Shown here: positions 33,604 to 43,549 of the stretch, piece by piece | Position numbering within the stretch: position 1 is the first letter of the stretch | Layout: each line of letters starts with the position of its first letter | Origin: Streptomyces aurantiogriseus | Lineage (GTDB): Bacteria > Actinomycetota > Actinomycetes > Streptomycetales > Streptomycetaceae | Length of the DNA: 64,000 nucleotides | Direction: 5' to 3' | Assembly (NCBI RefSeq): GCF_014649375.1 | Contig: NZ_BMSX01000002.1 | Location: forward strand, 186,001-250,000 | Notes under the pieces: model-generated | Database searches by the model: none | Told to the model about the DNA's origin: nothing | The model's input: only the letters and a program-made list of their open reading frames with translations | Position numbers and translations under genes: made by a program

Positions 33604-36252
33604 TCAGGTCACCGCGCAGGACTGGTCACCGAGCTTGAAGGCCGTCGGTTTCCCGTTCGAGCCCGACCAGCTCCCCGTGAACCCGAAGCCGACCGACGAG
33701 CCCGCGGCCACGTTTCCGTTCCAGTTCACGTTCTTCGCCGTGACCGACGACCCCGACTGCGAGGCTTCGGCGTTCCACACCTGCGTGACCTTCTGCCCGT
33801 CCGCGAAGGACCAGCCGAGCGACCAGCCGCTCCAGGTACTCGTGCCGGTGTTGGTGAGCTGCACGTCCGCCTGGAAGCCGCCCGACCACTGGTTGGTGAT
33901 CTTGTAGGTCACCGTGCAGCCGCCGGTCGGCGTCGGGGTCGGATCCGTACCGCCGCCGGTGCCGGAGCTGTCGCCGTAGATGACCCCGCGACCGTTCGTC
34001 GCCACGTACACCCGCCCGTACACCCTCGGGTCACCGGTGATCGCCGCGCCCGTCCAACCCCACTGGTGGGCGTCGTCGTTGATCCGGGTCCACGTCGCTC
34101 CCTTGTCCGTGGAACGGAAGATGCCGCGCACGCCGGCGATCTTCGCGCTGGTGTAGAGCGTCTGGTACGAGGCGCCCGCGGCCGCCTTGCCGAAGCCGAT
34201 CGTGTCGGCCTGCTCGACGTTCGACAGCTTGGTGAAGGTCACGCCGCCGTCCGTCGAGTGCCACAGCCCGTACGCCCCGTCGCTCGCGCCGCCCGCCAGC
34301 CAGACGTCGCCCTTCGCGCCCGGCAGCGCCTTGAAACGCACGCTGTCACCGCTGGGCAGACCGGTCGCGGCGGACGCGGTGAAGGTGGCGCCGCCATCCG
34401 AACTGACGTAGAACTTCCCGGACTTGAAGCCGTAGAAGGTCTTCGGGTCGACCCGGTCGGATTCGACGATCGCGCCCGCCGGGATCCCGCTCGACGCCGA
34501 CCAGGACGAGCCGAAGCCGGTCGTGTGGTGCACGCCGGTGCCGGCCGGACTCCACACGAAACGGCTGCCGTCCGCGGCCGCGGCCACCGTCCCGCCGCCG
34601 CTCACGCCCGAAGGATCGGTCCCGGCGAACCAGTTGGCGCCGTTGTCCGTCGAGAACGCCACATGCGGGCCCGAGTCCAGGTTGCCGACCCGGACCACCG
34701 TGTTCGGGTTGGTCTCGGCGTGGTCCAGGCTGGTCGTCGTCGTGAAGTTCGGCGAGGTGAACATCATCGACGGGACCTTGGTCAGGTCGGTGTGCCGGAA
34801 GCCGCCGACGTCACCGAGGGCGCTCAGCAGCGGGGCGCCGGACGGGGGAGAGGCGAGGTCGTTGACCGCCGTCTCCTCCAGGCCCTGCACCATCGGCCTG
34901 ATCGTGAACCGGGTGTTGCTGTCCCAGTTCGTGAGATTCTCCGTGCCGTAGATCGTCGCGCCCGTCCCGTACATCATCCGGTTGGAGTTGAACGGGTCGA
35001 TCTCCAGCGCCTCCGTCATCCACCCCAGCTTCGGCGTCTGCTCGGGCGGCGTCGGGTTCGCGCCCCAGGTCAGCCACGGCGAGGACGAGACATCCATCGT
35101 GTAGCGGTTCGCACGGTTGGGGTAGGACGTGTAGTCCCACGCCTTGGTCCAGGTGCCGCCGCTGTCCGTGGAACGGAAGATCTGGGTGTCGGGCCACCAG
35201 GAACTGTATGCGGTGGCCATGACGGTGCCCGGCTTCTGCCGGTCGACCGTCAGCCCGCTGAAGCCGTAGTACGTGTCGGCCTCCGCCACCGGGCTGATGT
35301 CCGTCCAGGTCCCGGTCGCCGTCGCGTACCGCCACAGCCGGCCCTTGCCGCCGTCGTACGGGCCGCCCTTGTCGCTGTATGCGATGTACAGATGGCCGTT
35401 GACGGTGTCCAGTACACCCTTGTGCGCCAGGTATCCCGTCGGCTGCCCGGCCAGCCGCGTCCAGGTCGCGCCCGCGTCCGTCGACCGGTACACCGCGTTG
35501 TCCTTGTCCGCGACCCCGACGTAGATCGTCCGTGTCGCGCTGCCCGACGTGCCCGTGGACTCGTCGAAGGTGACCCAGACGATGCCCTGGTTGTCGCTGT
35601 TGTAGCCGGAGGTGTCGCTCGGGTCCGCGACGTAGTTGCCGACGTTGGGGAAGTTCGTCACCTGCGACCAGGTGACGCCCGAGTCCGTCGACCGCCACAG
35701 GCCCTTGCCACTGGGGGCGCCCAGGTACAGCACGCTGTTGCGGTGCGGGTCCACCGCGAGCCGCTCGCCCATGCCCCGGCCGGGCATGTTGCCGCCCAAC
35801 TTGAAGGGCAGATCGGTCTTCTGCCAGCTCGCACCCCGGTCCGAGGAGCGCAGCACGGCCCCGTTCCCCGGATCCCAGCTGTTGGTGTAGGTGCCGGCGG
35901 CCGCGTACACCTTGTTCGGGTCGACCGGGTCGGAGGCCAGGCTCACCACGCCCGTGTGCCCCCAGTTCGCCCAGCCCACCGAGTCCAGCAGCGGGGTCCA
36001 CGTCTTCGACGACTCCACCCAGCGGTACGCGCCGCCGATGTCGGTGCGCGCGTAGGCGAGGTTCTTCTCCTTGCGGTTGAAGACGATGCCGGGGACGAAG
36101 CCGCCGCCGTCGATCCGGGCGTTCTTCCAGGTGTACGACTCTGCCGCCAGGGCCGCTTTCGGGCCGCTGTCGGCCGCCAGCGCGGGCGGGGTGCCCGCGA
36201 GCAGGCCGGCGGCGAGCGCCAGGACGGCCGTGAGGATGCGTGTTCTTCGCAC
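33604..36252 (-). CDS. Secreted xyloglucanase, GH74-CBM2
   Basis: This 882-residue protein has a signal peptide (VRRTRILTAVLALAAGLLAGTPPALA), then a GH74 tandem seven-bladed propeller (about 40-770). The catalytic Asp motif is AYARTDIGGAYRW, and many sialidase/BNR-like SxDxGxTW repeats follow (SSDRGASW, STDSGVTW, STDAGATW, STDKGATW). A Gly/Thr/Pro linker leads to a C-terminal CBM2 (CTVTYKITNQWSGGFQADVQLTNTG...). It cleaves the xyloglucan backbone. I take GTG 36252 because GAGGAAGGA precedes it. ATG 36279 is in frame but has no ribosome site. Confidence 0.93.
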   Translation of the reverse strand: MRRTRILTAVLALAAGLLAGTPPALAADSGPKAALAAESYTWKNARIDGGGFVPGIVFNRKEKNLAYARTDIGGAYRWVESSKTWTPLLDSVGWANWGHTGVVSLASDPVDPNKVYAAAGTYTNSWDPGNGAVLRSSDRGASWQKTDLPFKLGGNMPGRGMGERLAVDPHRNSVLYLGAPSGKGLWRSTDSGVTWSQVTNFPNVGNYVADPSDTSGYNSDNQGIVWVTFDESTGTSGSATRTIYVGVADKDNAVYRSTDAGATWTRLAGQPTGYLAHKGVLDTVNGHLYIAYSDKGGPYDGGKGRLWRYATATGTWTDISPVAEADTYYGFSGLTVDRQKPGTVMATAYSSWWPDTQIFRSTDSGGTWTKAWDYTSYPNRANRYTMDVSSSPWLTWGANPTPPEQTPKLGWMTEALEIDPFNSNRMMYGTGATIYGTENLTNWDSNTRFTIRPMVQGLEETAVNDLASPPSGAPLLSALGDVGGFRHTDLTKVPSMMFTSPNFTTTTSLDHAETNPNTVVRVGNLDSGPHVAFSTDNGANWFAGTDPSGVSGGGTVAAAADGSRFVWSPAGTGVHHTTGFGSSWSASSGIPAGAIVESDRVDPKTFYGFKSGKFYVSSDGGATFTASAATGLPSGDSVRFKALPGAKGDVWLAGGASDGAYGLWHSTDGGVTFTKLSNVEQADTIGFGKAAAGASYQTLYTSAKIAGVRGIFRSTDKGATWTRINDDAHQWGWTGAAITGDPRVYGRVYVATNGRGVIYGDSSGTGGGTDPTPTPTGGCTVTYKITNQWSGGFQADVQLTNTGTSTWSGWSLGWSFADGQKVTQVWNAEASQSGSSVTAKNVNWNGNVAAGSSVGFGFTGSWSGSNGKPTAFKLGDQSCAVT

Positions 36253-36342
36253 GGTGGGGGTCCTTCCTCGCGAAGCCATGTGAAGGAATGTGCGGGGAGA
36301 TGCCGGGGGAGCGGGGGGAGAGAGCGGCGAGGCGTGCGACGA

Positions 36343-36377
36343 CCGGGCGGTCCCCTGTGCGGGTGGGGACCGCCCGG
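36343..36377 (-). terminator. Hairpin after GH48 gene
   Basis: CCGGGCGGTCCCC and GGGGACCGCCCGG form a perfect 13-bp stem with a 9-base loop, 26 bases downstream of the GH48 stop. It separates GH48 from GH74 transcription. Confidence 0.65.
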
Positions 36378-36402
36378 CGCGGTACGCGGAGTCAGCGGGG
36401 AC

Positions 36403-39318
36403 TTATTCGAGGAGCTCCGCGTACGAGCCCATGGCCAGGGCGATGTCCGCCTGGGCCCAGAACCGGTGGTACGTGAAGGACGGCGCGGCCCCGCCCGCGA
36501 GGTAGGCCTCGATCTTCGACCAGGCCGGGTCGTCCTCGTAGAAGGAGCGGATCGAGTCGAACGTCGACGAGGAGTTGATCGCGTCGCCGTTCGGCATGGT
36601 GCCGGTCCAGCCGCTCGGGACGTAGATCGCGTCGTCGAAACGGTTGTAGTCGGCGCGGGTCTCCGGGACGGCGATGCCCAGGGCGTCCTGGTGGTGGGTC
36701 CACATGCCGTCGAGGAGCGCCTTGGCCGTCGTCGCGGCGGCGGTGTCACCGGAGCGGTCCGCGTAGTACGTCAGGGTCTTGGCGTACGCGGCCGCCACAC
36801 CGACGTCGTTGGTGTAGTCGGCGACGGTGACGTGAAGTCCCGTGTTGGCGCCGGGACTTGACGGGTTCCAGGTGTCGGGCTGGCCCGACCACTGGAGCGT
36901 CGAGGGGAACCGGAAGGTGCCGTCCGGGTTGATCGTGGTCTCGGACAGCGCCCAGTCGACCCACTTGTCGAGGACAGCCTTCGCGGCCGCGTTCCCCGTC
37001 TGCTGGTAGTACTCGGCCACCCGCTCCATCGACCACGCCTGGAAGCCGAACCACTGGTTGGACGGCGGGTCGTGGTAGACGGGCTGCTGGTCGTAGTACA
37101 TGCCGTAGAACGTCGACTTCCCGGCCGGCGGTGTCGCGTACCGGCCCGCCCAGCTGTTGGTCGCACCGCCCGCGATGGCGCCCTCGCTGGACTGCAGCCA
37201 GCGGTAGAACTCCAGTTGCCGTTCGAGTGACTTGGCCCAGTCGGCCTGTCCGGTCGTCGACTTCGGCTTCAGCGGGGCGTAGGCGCTGAGCGCGTACGCG
37301 GCCAGCGGGTTCTGGTAGCCGCCGTGGGCGTGGCTGGAGCCGATGCGCCAGGCCCAGCCGGCCGAGGTGTCGGTGGCACCACCCCAGGCGTAGTACCAGG
37401 AGAGCAGGTAGTGCGAGGCGTCCTTGCCGGTGCCGGCCGGGCAGGAGGACGGCCCGGCACAGTTGCCGATCTTCTTGAAGTACTTGTCGTACATCGCATA
37501 CCGCAGGTAGTCGCCCATCTTCGCGGCCTTGCCCACGGTCGCGGTGATGTCCGAGCCCTTGCCCTGCTGCTTGGCCCAGATGTCCGCCCAGTACGCGGCC
37601 TGCACGGCCCGCGCGTCGGCGTCCGGGGCGTTGGTGTACTTCCACTGCTTGGCGTAGGAGGCGTCACCCGTGAACAGGTCCAGGTACCCGTTCCTGCCGC
37701 CGTACTTGAAGGCGTCGCAGGTCGGCTGCGGCACCGTCTCCCACACCGACTCCTGCGCACCGCGCTGGAAGGTGTTGATGTACGACGGGCCGGTGTCCGA
37801 CGGGCCGGCCTCGCACTTGCCGGGCGAGTTGCCGTAGCCGTAGACGTTGTCGACGTCCTGCAGCCAGTGCATACCGTAGACATCGTCCGTACCGTATGCG
37901 GTCTTCAGTTCACCGGCGATCGGATCCGAGCCCACCGACACCCCGGTGTCCAGCTTCGCCGGGTACTCGTTCGGCGTGTCCAGCTCGGGCGCGTACGTCG
38001 CCGGCTTCGACGCGTTGTAGAAGGAGTTCGTCGGCTGGTCGGCGTGGGTCGGGATCATGTACTTCTCCATGATCTCCCAGGCGCCGTTGAACCTGGTCCA
38101 GTCGCCCGTGACCTTGCCGTACATCGCCTGCAGCCAGAGAAGGTAGCTGTAGGCCTCCGACGTGGTCTCGTGGCCGTGGTCCGGGGCCTCGACGATCAGC
38201 GTCTCCACCGAGTGGTAGGGGATGCCCTCGGGGGAGAAGTAGCCGTTCGCCGGGTTGGTGATCTTGCCGTAGAGCTCCAGGAAGCGGGCGTCGTACTCCT
38301 TCGACGCGGCGATCTGGGTGACCGTGACCGAGGCCTTCGCGTGGCCGGTGGCCGCCGACTCGAAGGTCGCCGCGCCCGTGCCCGTGGCGTTGCCCGTGAT
38401 GGTCACCTTCTGGGCGGTGTTCCAGTTCGACGGCGTGAACGTGAGGCTCGCGCCACCGGTCACCGTCAGGCCCGTGTTCCCGCTCGTCCGGGCGGTCGTC
38501 ACGGTCACATTGGCCGACGGCTGGGTCGACAGCTTCACCTCGTACGAACCCGTCCTGCCCTGCTGTACGGCCAGCTGGTTCGTGGAGGCCACCACGGCCG
38601 GTCCCGAGGCGACCGTGATGCCGACCGGCGCCGACGACCCGGACGCGCCCAGGCTGTCGTAGGCCTTCGCCACCAGCGAATGACTGCCCACGGTCAAGCC
38701 GGAGGCGGACAGTGTGTACGGCGCGCTGGTGTCGGTGCCCAGCAGCGTCGTGTCGTCATAGAACTCGACCTTGGTGATGGTCGCGCTGTCGGCGGCCGCC
38801 GCGGTGGCCGCGAGCGGTACGGCGGCGCCCTGGGTGTAGACGGCGCCCGGCGCCGGGCTGGTCAGCACGGTGGCGGGGGGCTGATGAGCGCCGACGCACG
38901 GGGTGCCGTTGACGGAGAAGCTCGTGGGGGCGGCGTTGGTGCCGCTGTAGGTGAACTGCGCGCCCGTGGCGACCGCCGCGCCGACGGCGATCGTCCCGTT
39001 GTACGAGGCGTTGTTCACGGTGATCTGCTGACCGGACTGCGACCAGACGCCGTTCCAGCCGTTGGTCAGTTTCTGGTTGCCCGCATAGGAGTACGTCAGA
39101 GTCCAGCCGCTGATCGGGTCCGTGCCGCGGTTGGTGAGGGTCAGCTCCGCGGTGAAGCCGGAGCCCCAGTCATTGGTCCTGTAGTCGACGCTGCACTGAA
39201 GCGCCGCCGCCTGAGCGGGAGTTGTGCTCGTACTCAGCATGGCCATGGGGAGCGCGAGGGCCGCCACGACGGCGGTCCACAGCCGCCGCGCCGCGCGGCG
39301 TCTGCGTGAGGGTTCCAT
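36403..39318 (-). CDS. Secreted reducing-end cellobiohydrolase, CBM2-GH48
   Basis: This 971-residue exocellulase is processive from the reducing end of cellulose. Order: signal peptide 1-38; CBM2 about 40-140 ([26 protein letters not shown]); Ig-like module about 147-230 ([29 protein letters not shown]); a further beta-module about 232-330 with [17 protein letters not shown]48 from about 340 to the end. The catalytic acid lies in [24 protein letters not shown] precedes ATG 39318. A perfect CebR operator sits 63 bases upstream, so expression should be relieved by cello-oligosaccharides. Confidence 0.96.
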   Translation of the reverse strand: MEPSRRRRAARRLWTAVVAALALPMAMLSTSTTPAQAAALQCSVDYRTNDWGSGFTAELTLTNRGTDPISGWTLTYSYAGNQKLTNGWNGVWSQSGQQITVNNASYNGTIAVGAAVATGAQFTYSGTNAAPTSFSVNGTPCVGAHQPPATVLTSPAPGAVYTQGAAVPLAATAAAADSATITKVEFYDDTTLLGTDTSAPYTLSASGLTVGSHSLVAKAYDSLGASGSSAPVGITVASGPAVVASTNQLAVQQGRTGSYEVKLSTQPSANVTVTTARTSGNTGLTVTGGASLTFTPSNWNTAQKVTITGNATGTGAATFESAATGHAKASVTVTQIAASKEYDARFLELYGKITNPANGYFSPEGIPYHSVETLIVEAPDHGHETTSEAYSYLLWLQAMYGKVTGDWTRFNGAWEIMEKYMIPTHADQPTNSFYNASKPATYAPELDTPNEYPAKLDTGVSVGSDPIAGELKTAYGTDDVYGMHWLQDVDNVYGYGNSPGKCEAGPSDTGPSYINTFQRGAQESVWETVPQPTCDAFKYGGRNGYLDLFTGDASYAKQWKYTNAPDADARAVQAAYWADIWAKQQGKGSDITATVGKAAKMGDYLRYAMYDKYFKKIGNCAGPSSCPAGTGKDASHYLLSWYYAWGGATDTSAGWAWRIGSSHAHGGYQNPLAAYALSAYAPLKPKSTTGQADWAKSLERQLEFYRWLQSSEGAIAGGATNSWAGRYATPPAGKSTFYGMYYDQQPVYHDPPSNQWFGFQAWSMERVAEYYQQTGNAAAKAVLDKWVDWALSETTINPDGTFRFPSTLQWSGQPDTWNPSSPGANTGLHVTVADYTNDVGVAAAYAKTLTYYADRSGDTAAATTAKALLDGMWTHHQDALGIAVPETRADYNRFDDAIYVPSGWTGTMPNGDAINSSSTFDSIRSFYEDDPAWSKIEAYLAGGAAPSFTYHRFWAQADIALAMGSYAELLE

Positions 39319-39380
39319 GTGCTGGTTCCTCCTTGCGGCTCGGTGAAGTGGGGGGGAGGAGCAACAAGCCTTGAACCAGT

Positions 39381-39394
39381 GGGAGCGCTCCCAT
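39381..39394. promoter_or_regulatory. CebR operator TGGGAGCGCTCCCA (perfect)
   Basis: The 14-bp palindrome is identical to the published CebR box of Streptomyces. It lies 63 bases before the GH48 start in the GH48/GH5 divergent gap. Confidence 0.9.
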
Positions 39395-39522
39395 AGTGAG
39401 GAGGGGCTGGAGTGCGGTCAAGGTGTTTGAAGAGTCGAAAAGATTCGACGTGAGATGTTGAGGAAAAGTCAGCGACTCCCCTGTTCTTTGCCGACACTTG
39501 GCGCTAGCGTCATTGACACCAG

Positions 39523-39536
39523 TGGGAGCGGTTCCA
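39523..39536. promoter_or_regulatory. CebR-like operator TGGGAGCGGTTCCA
   Basis: Matches the CebR box at 12 of 14 positions and lies 49 bases before the GH5 start. Together with the perfect box, 129 bases away, it gives one operator per divergent gene. Confidence 0.75.
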
Positions 39537-39584
39537 TCAGTCGGCGCGTCCGTCACGACGTGCCCGAGCTGCAAGGAGTCGCTC

Positions 39585-41090
39585 ATGCGGCACCCCCCGC
39601 GTTCAGTACTTTTAACCGTCGCCGGTGCGATCGCCCTCGCCCTGGGCGCGACCCTGCCGGTCGTGACGGCACAGGGAGCCACGCCCGCGTGCACGGTGGA
39701 GTACACCGTCACCAGCCAGTGGGACGCCGGCTTCCAGGGGGCCGTGAAAGTCACCAACAACGCGGCTGCCGTGAGCAGTTGGAGCCTGAGCTTCGACTTC
39801 GCGAACGGACAGAAGGTCACCCAGGGCTGGAACGCCAAGTGGTCCCAGACCGGTACGACCGTCACCGCGGTGAACGAGAGCTACAACGGCTCGCTCGGCA
39901 CCGGCGCGAGCGTCAGCGCCGGCTTCCTCGCCTCGAAGGCGGGGAGCAACGCCGTACCGACCGCGTTCAAGTTGAACGGCACGACGTGCAACGTCGACAC
40001 CGAACCCACCACACCCACACCCACCCCCACTCCCACCCCCACACCCACGCCGACCGACCCGCCGGACACCGGTGACGAGCCGCCCGCGCTGCGCGTCTCC
40101 GGCAACAAGCTCGTGCACGCCGACGGCACCACCCGTCGTCTGCTCGGCGTCAACCGTTCCGGCGGCGAGTTCATGTGCGTCCAGGGTCGCGGCATCTTCG
40201 ACGGCCCGGTCGACGACGCGGCGATCAAGGCGATCGCCGACTGGAACGCCAACACCGTCCGCATCCCCCTGAACGAGGAGTGCTGGCTGGGCCTGTCCAA
40301 CATCCAGCCCGCGTACGGCGGTGCGAACTACGTCAACGCCGTCAAGGACCTCGTCGCCCGTGTGAAGGCGCACGGCATGACCCCCATGCTCGAACTGCAC
40401 TGGTCCTGGGGTCAGTACACGGGCAACTCGGCCGGCTGCTCCGACGTGCACGCCGGCTGCCAGAAGCCGATGCCGAACATGCAGTACACCCCGACGTTCT
40501 GGACCTCCGTCGCCAACACCTTCAAGAACGACCCGGCGGTGGTGTTCGACCTGTTCAACGAGCCCTACCCGGACCGTGCCACCTCCACGGCCACCCGGGC
40601 GTGGCAGTGCTGGCGGGACGGCGGCACCTGCCCCGGCATCGGGTACGAGGTCGCCGGTATGCAGGACCTCGTCGACGCCATACGGTCCACCGGCGCCAGG
40701 AACGTGATCCTCGCCGGCGGGCTCGCCTACTCCAACGACCTCGGTCAGTGGCTGACGTACCGGCCCACCGACCCGGCGGGCAATCTCGCCGCCGCCTGGC
40801 ACGTGTACAACTTCAACACCTGCTCCAACGCGAGCTGCTGGAACTCCACGCTCGCCCCGGTCGCCGCCCAAGTGCCGCTCGTGGCAGGGGAGATCGGCGA
40901 GAACACCTGCTCGCACGGGTTCGTCGACCAGGTCATGCAGTGGTTCGACGACCGCGGACTGTCGTACCTGGGCTGGACCTGGAACACCTGGGACTGCTCC
41001 TCCGGTCCGTCCCTCATCTCCCACTACGACGGGACACCCACCGCGTACGGAATCGGGCTGCGCGATCACCTGCGCGCCCTGAACGGATGA
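39585..41090 (+). CDS. Secreted endoglucanase, CBM2-GH5
   Basis: This 501-residue protein has a signal peptide of about 32 residues, CBM2 at about 34-135 (CTVEYTVTSQWDAGFQGAVKVTNN), a PT-repeat linker (about 144-162) and a GH5 barrel. The acid/base Glu is in VVFDLFNEPYPD and the nucleophile Glu in VPLVAGEIGENTC. It hydrolyses internal beta-1,4-glucan bonds outside the cell. ATG 39585 follows GCAAGGAGTCGCTC. The upstream extension to 39498 would cross the CebR-like site and is rejected. GH6 follows in the same direction. Confidence 0.95.
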   Translation: MRHPPRSVLLTVAGAIALALGATLPVVTAQGATPACTVEYTVTSQWDAGFQGAVKVTNNAAAVSSWSLSFDFANGQKVTQGWNAKWSQTGTTVTAVNESYNGSLGTGASVSAGFLASKAGSNAVPTAFKLNGTTCNVDTEPTTPTPTPTPTPTPTPTDPPDTGDEPPALRVSGNKLVHADGTTRRLLGVNRSGGEFMCVQGRGIFDGPVDDAAIKAIADWNANTVRIPLNEECWLGLSNIQPAYGGANYVNAVKDLVARVKAHGMTPMLELHWSWGQYTGNSAGCSDVHAGCQKPMPNMQYTPTFWTSVANTFKNDPAVVFDLFNEPYPDRATSTATRAWQCWRDGGTCPGIGYEVAGMQDLVDAIRSTGARNVILAGGLAYSNDLGQWLTYRPTDPAGNLAAAWHVYNFNTCSNASCWNSTLAPVAAQVPLVAGEIGENTCSHGFVDQVMQWFDDRGLSYLGWTWNTWDCSSGPSLISHYDGTPTAYGIGLRDHLRALNG

Positions 41091-41097
41091 CGCCCGC

Positions 41098-41202
41098 ACC
41101 ACCCCACAGCGCACCACCCCACAGCGCACCACCCCACACCGCATCATCCGGCACCGCATCACCCCACACCGCACCATCCGGCACCGCATCACCCCACACC
41201 CG
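41098..41202 (+). repeat. 15-bp tandem repeat between GH5 and GH6 genes
   Basis: Seven units of the form ACCACCCCACAGCGC / ATCACCCCACACCGC / ATCATCCGGCACCGC, C-rich on the plus strand and starting 8 bases after the GH5 stop. Units two apart are more alike at the 3' end, so pairs have also been copied. Confidence 0.85.
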
Positions 41203-41226
41203 CAGATGAGAAGGAAATCCCCACTC

Positions 41227-42939
41227 ATGAGCCGTAGCAGAACAGCGATACTCGCCGCGCTGGCGCTGGTCGCCGGTGCGTCCGGGACGGCGCTCGCGGT
41301 CGTCCCCGGGGACCCCGGCATCGCCGCCGTGCCCTGCACCGTCGACTACAAGGTGCAGAACGACTGGGGCACCGGCTTCACCGCCAACGTCACCGTCACC
41401 AACAACTCGGCGGCGAAGTCGAGTTGGGCGGTGAAGTGGACGTACGCCGGCAACCAGAAGGTCACCAACGCCTGGAACGCCAAGGTCAGCCAGTCCGGTG
41501 CGGCCGTCACCGCCGCCAACGAGAGCTACAACGGCACGCTGGCGACCGGCGGTTCGGTCAGCTTCGGGTTCCAGGGCACCTACAGCGGCAGCAACGCGAT
41601 CCCGGCCACGTTCACCCTCGACGGCGTGACCTGCAACGTCGACGACGGCGGTGGCGGACCCACCACGCCCCCGCCCGGCCCCGGCAGCAGGGTCGACAAC
41701 CCGTACGCCGGCGCCAAGGTGTACGTGAACCCCGAGTGGTCGGCGAAGGCCGCCGCCGAACCGGGCGGCAGCCGTATCTCCAACCAGCCCACCGGCGTCT
41801 GGCTGGACCGCATCGCCGCGATCAACGGCGTCAACGGCGGCATGGGCCTGCGCGCCCACCTCGACGAGGCGCTGCGGCAGAAGGGTTCGGGCGAACTCGT
41901 CGTCCAGCTCGTCATCTACAACCTGCCCGGACGCGACTGCGCGGCCCTCGCCTCCAACGGCGAGCTCGGCGCGACGGAGATCGACAAGTACAAGACGCAG
42001 TACATCGACCCGATCGCCGCGATCCTCGCCGACTCCAAGTACGCCGGGCTGCGCATCGTCACCACGATCGAGATCGACTCCCTGCCCAACCTCGTCACCA
42101 ACACGGGCAGCCGGCCCACGGCCACCCCGCAGTGCGACGTGATGAAGGCCAACGGCAACTACGTGAAGGGCGTCGGCTACGCCCTGAACAAGCTGGGTGA
42201 CGTCGCCAACGTGTACAACTACATCGACGCGGGCCACCACGGCTGGATCGGCTGGGACGACAACTTCGGCGCCAGCGCCACCGTCATGAAGGAGGCGGCG
42301 ACCGCCGAGGGCGCGACCGTGGGCGACGTCCACGGCTTCATCTCCAACACGGCCAACTACAGCGCCCTGAAGGAGAACAACTTCACCATCAACGACTCCG
42401 TGGCCGGCAAGTCGGTGCGCGAGTCGAAGTGGGTCGACTGGAACCGCTACGTCGACGAGCTGTCGTTCGCCCAGGCCTTCCGCAACCAGCTGGTCTCGGT
42501 CGGCTTCAACTCCGGCATCGGCATGCTGATCGACACCTCCCGCAACGGCTGGGGCGGCACCGCCCGGCCCGCCGGCCCGGGCGCCACGACCGACGTCGAC
42601 ACCTATGTCAACGGCGGCCGCTACGACCGCCGTATCCACATCGGCAACTGGTGCAACCAGTCCGGCGCCGGCCTCGGCGAGCGCCCGCAGGCGGCCCCCG
42701 CGGCCGGGATCGACGCGTACGTGTGGATGAAGCCGCCGGGCGAGTCCGACGGCTCCAGCAGCGCGATCCCGAACGACGAGGGCAAGGGCTTCGACCGCAT
42801 GTGCGACCCGACCTACACGGGCAACCCCCGCAACGGCAACAACATGTCGGGCGCCCTTCCCAACTCACCGCTGTCCGGGCACTGGTTCTCCGCCCAGTTC
42901 CAGCAGCTGATGCAGAACGCCTACCCGCCGCTGTCCTGA
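41227..42939 (+). CDS. Secreted non-reducing-end cellobiohydrolase, CBM2-GH6
   Basis: This is a 570-residue enzyme: signal peptide (SRSRTAILAALALVAGASGTALA), CBM2 at about 38-140, a Gly/Pro linker and GH6 from about 150. GH6 motifs include VVQLVIYNLPGRDCAALASNGEL (catalytic Asp in RDCAA), VTTIEIDSLPNLVTN, YIDAGHHGWIGWDDN and VWMKPPGESDGSS. It releases cellobiose from non-reducing ends, complementing GH48. I chose ATG 41227 with AAGGA upstream. ATG 41206 would lie in the repeat edge. It is probably co-transcribed with GH5 through the 15-bp repeat spacer. Confidence 0.95.
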   Translation: MSRSRTAILAALALVAGASGTALAVVPGDPGIAAVPCTVDYKVQNDWGTGFTANVTVTNNSAAKSSWAVKWTYAGNQKVTNAWNAKVSQSGAAVTAANESYNGTLATGGSVSFGFQGTYSGSNAIPATFTLDGVTCNVDDGGGGPTTPPPGPGSRVDNPYAGAKVYVNPEWSAKAAAEPGGSRISNQPTGVWLDRIAAINGVNGGMGLRAHLDEALRQKGSGELVVQLVIYNLPGRDCAALASNGELGATEIDKYKTQYIDPIAAILADSKYAGLRIVTTIEIDSLPNLVTNTGSRPTATPQCDVMKANGNYVKGVGYALNKLGDVANVYNYIDAGHHGWIGWDDNFGASATVMKEAATAEGATVGDVHGFISNTANYSALKENNFTINDSVAGKSVRESKWVDWNRYVDELSFAQAFRNQLVSVGFNSGIGMLIDTSRNGWGGTARPAGPGATTDVDTYVNGGRYDRRIHIGNWCNQSGAGLGERPQAAPAAGIDAYVWMKPPGESDGSSSAIPNDEGKGFDRMCDPTYTGNPRNGNNMSGALPNSPLSGHWFSAQFQQLMQNAYPPLS

Positions 42940-42952
42940 CCGGGTGACACCG

Positions 42953-43006
42953 GGGCGGAGCCCCCGCCGGAACCGTGCCGACCGCGGTCCGGCGGGGGCT
43001 CCGCCC
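42953..43006. terminator. Strong bidirectional terminator hairpin
   Basis: A perfect 19-bp stem: GGGCGGAGCCCCCGCCGGA (42953-42971) pairs with its exact complement at 42988-43006 around a 16-base loop. It lies between convergent GH6 and lipoprotein genes. Confidence 0.9.
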
Positions 43007-43024
43007 GCACCGGTCCCGGGGGCT

Positions 43025-43549
43025 CTAGCAGTGCGTCGACGGGAGTGTTTCGTCGTCGTTGCCGATGACCAGCACCTGCGCGCTGCCGTCGCCGCCGTCC
43101 AGGTACGCGGCCGTACACACCACCTGCCGCAGCGCGGTCTCGCCGAGGCTCCGCACGTCGAGCGAGAGGGTGATCGCCACAGAGCCGCGGGACGACTCCA
43201 CCTCCACGCCCTGCTCCAGCTGCGGCAACGCCGTGCGCAGCCCCGCCTCGCGCTCGCCGGCCCCCGGGCCGGCGAACAGCATGGTCATGACCTTGCTGCC
43301 GTCCACCGGCCCCATGCCCGCTTTGAGGTCCGCGTCCGTCCGGCCCTGCCGGCTCACCGGCGCCAGGCGGCCCTCCGGGGAGAGGAAGAAGAGCAGCACC
43401 CGCTGGTCGGGGACGGGGGAGACCGAGACCGTGGCGGGCCCGCCGACCTCGATGACGTCGGTCTCCTGCACTCCGCAGCCGGTGAGCGCGGCGGTCACCG
43501 CGGCGCAGACCGCCAGGGCGCGGCCCGCCGCGGTGCCAGGACGTCTCAC
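43025..43549 (-). CDS. Lipoprotein with GerMN-like domain, two-component partner
   Basis: This 174-residue protein has a signal peptide with lipobox ALTGC (Cys about residue 25), so it is a membrane-anchored lipoprotein outside the cell. The mature part (VMTMLFAGPGAGEREAGLRTALPQLEQGVEVESSRGSVAITLSLDVRSLGETALRQVVCTAAYL) has the pattern of GerMN domains. GTG 43549 overlaps the histidine-kinase stop (GTGA). A lipoprotein co-encoded with a kinase parallels MtrAB-LpqB and CseABC, where it tunes kinase signalling. A similar job here is inferred. Confidence 0.78.
   Translation of the reverse strand: MRRPGTAAGRALAVCAAVTAALTGCGVQETDVIEVGGPATVSVSPVPDQRVLLFFLSPEGRLAPVSRQGRTDADLKAGMGPVDGSKVMTMLFAGPGAGEREAGLRTALPQLEQGVEVESSRGSVAITLSLDVRSLGETALRQVVCTAAYLDGGDGSAQVLVIGNDDETLPSTHC

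Noticed and set aside
36253..36279. ATG 36279 as the GH74 start
   Set aside because: No ribosome site precedes it, whereas GAGGAAGGA sits correctly before GTG 36252, which directly starts a normal signal peptide. It remains a possible annotated start.
33601..36861. A 1086-codon plus-strand open frame opposite GH74
   Set aside because: Shadow of the GH74 gene, with no family motif, while GH74 and CBM2 on the minus strand are clear.
41098..41202. Possible CRISPR-like array between GH5 and GH6
   Set aside because: The units are contiguous 15-mers without unique spacers and there are no cas genes.
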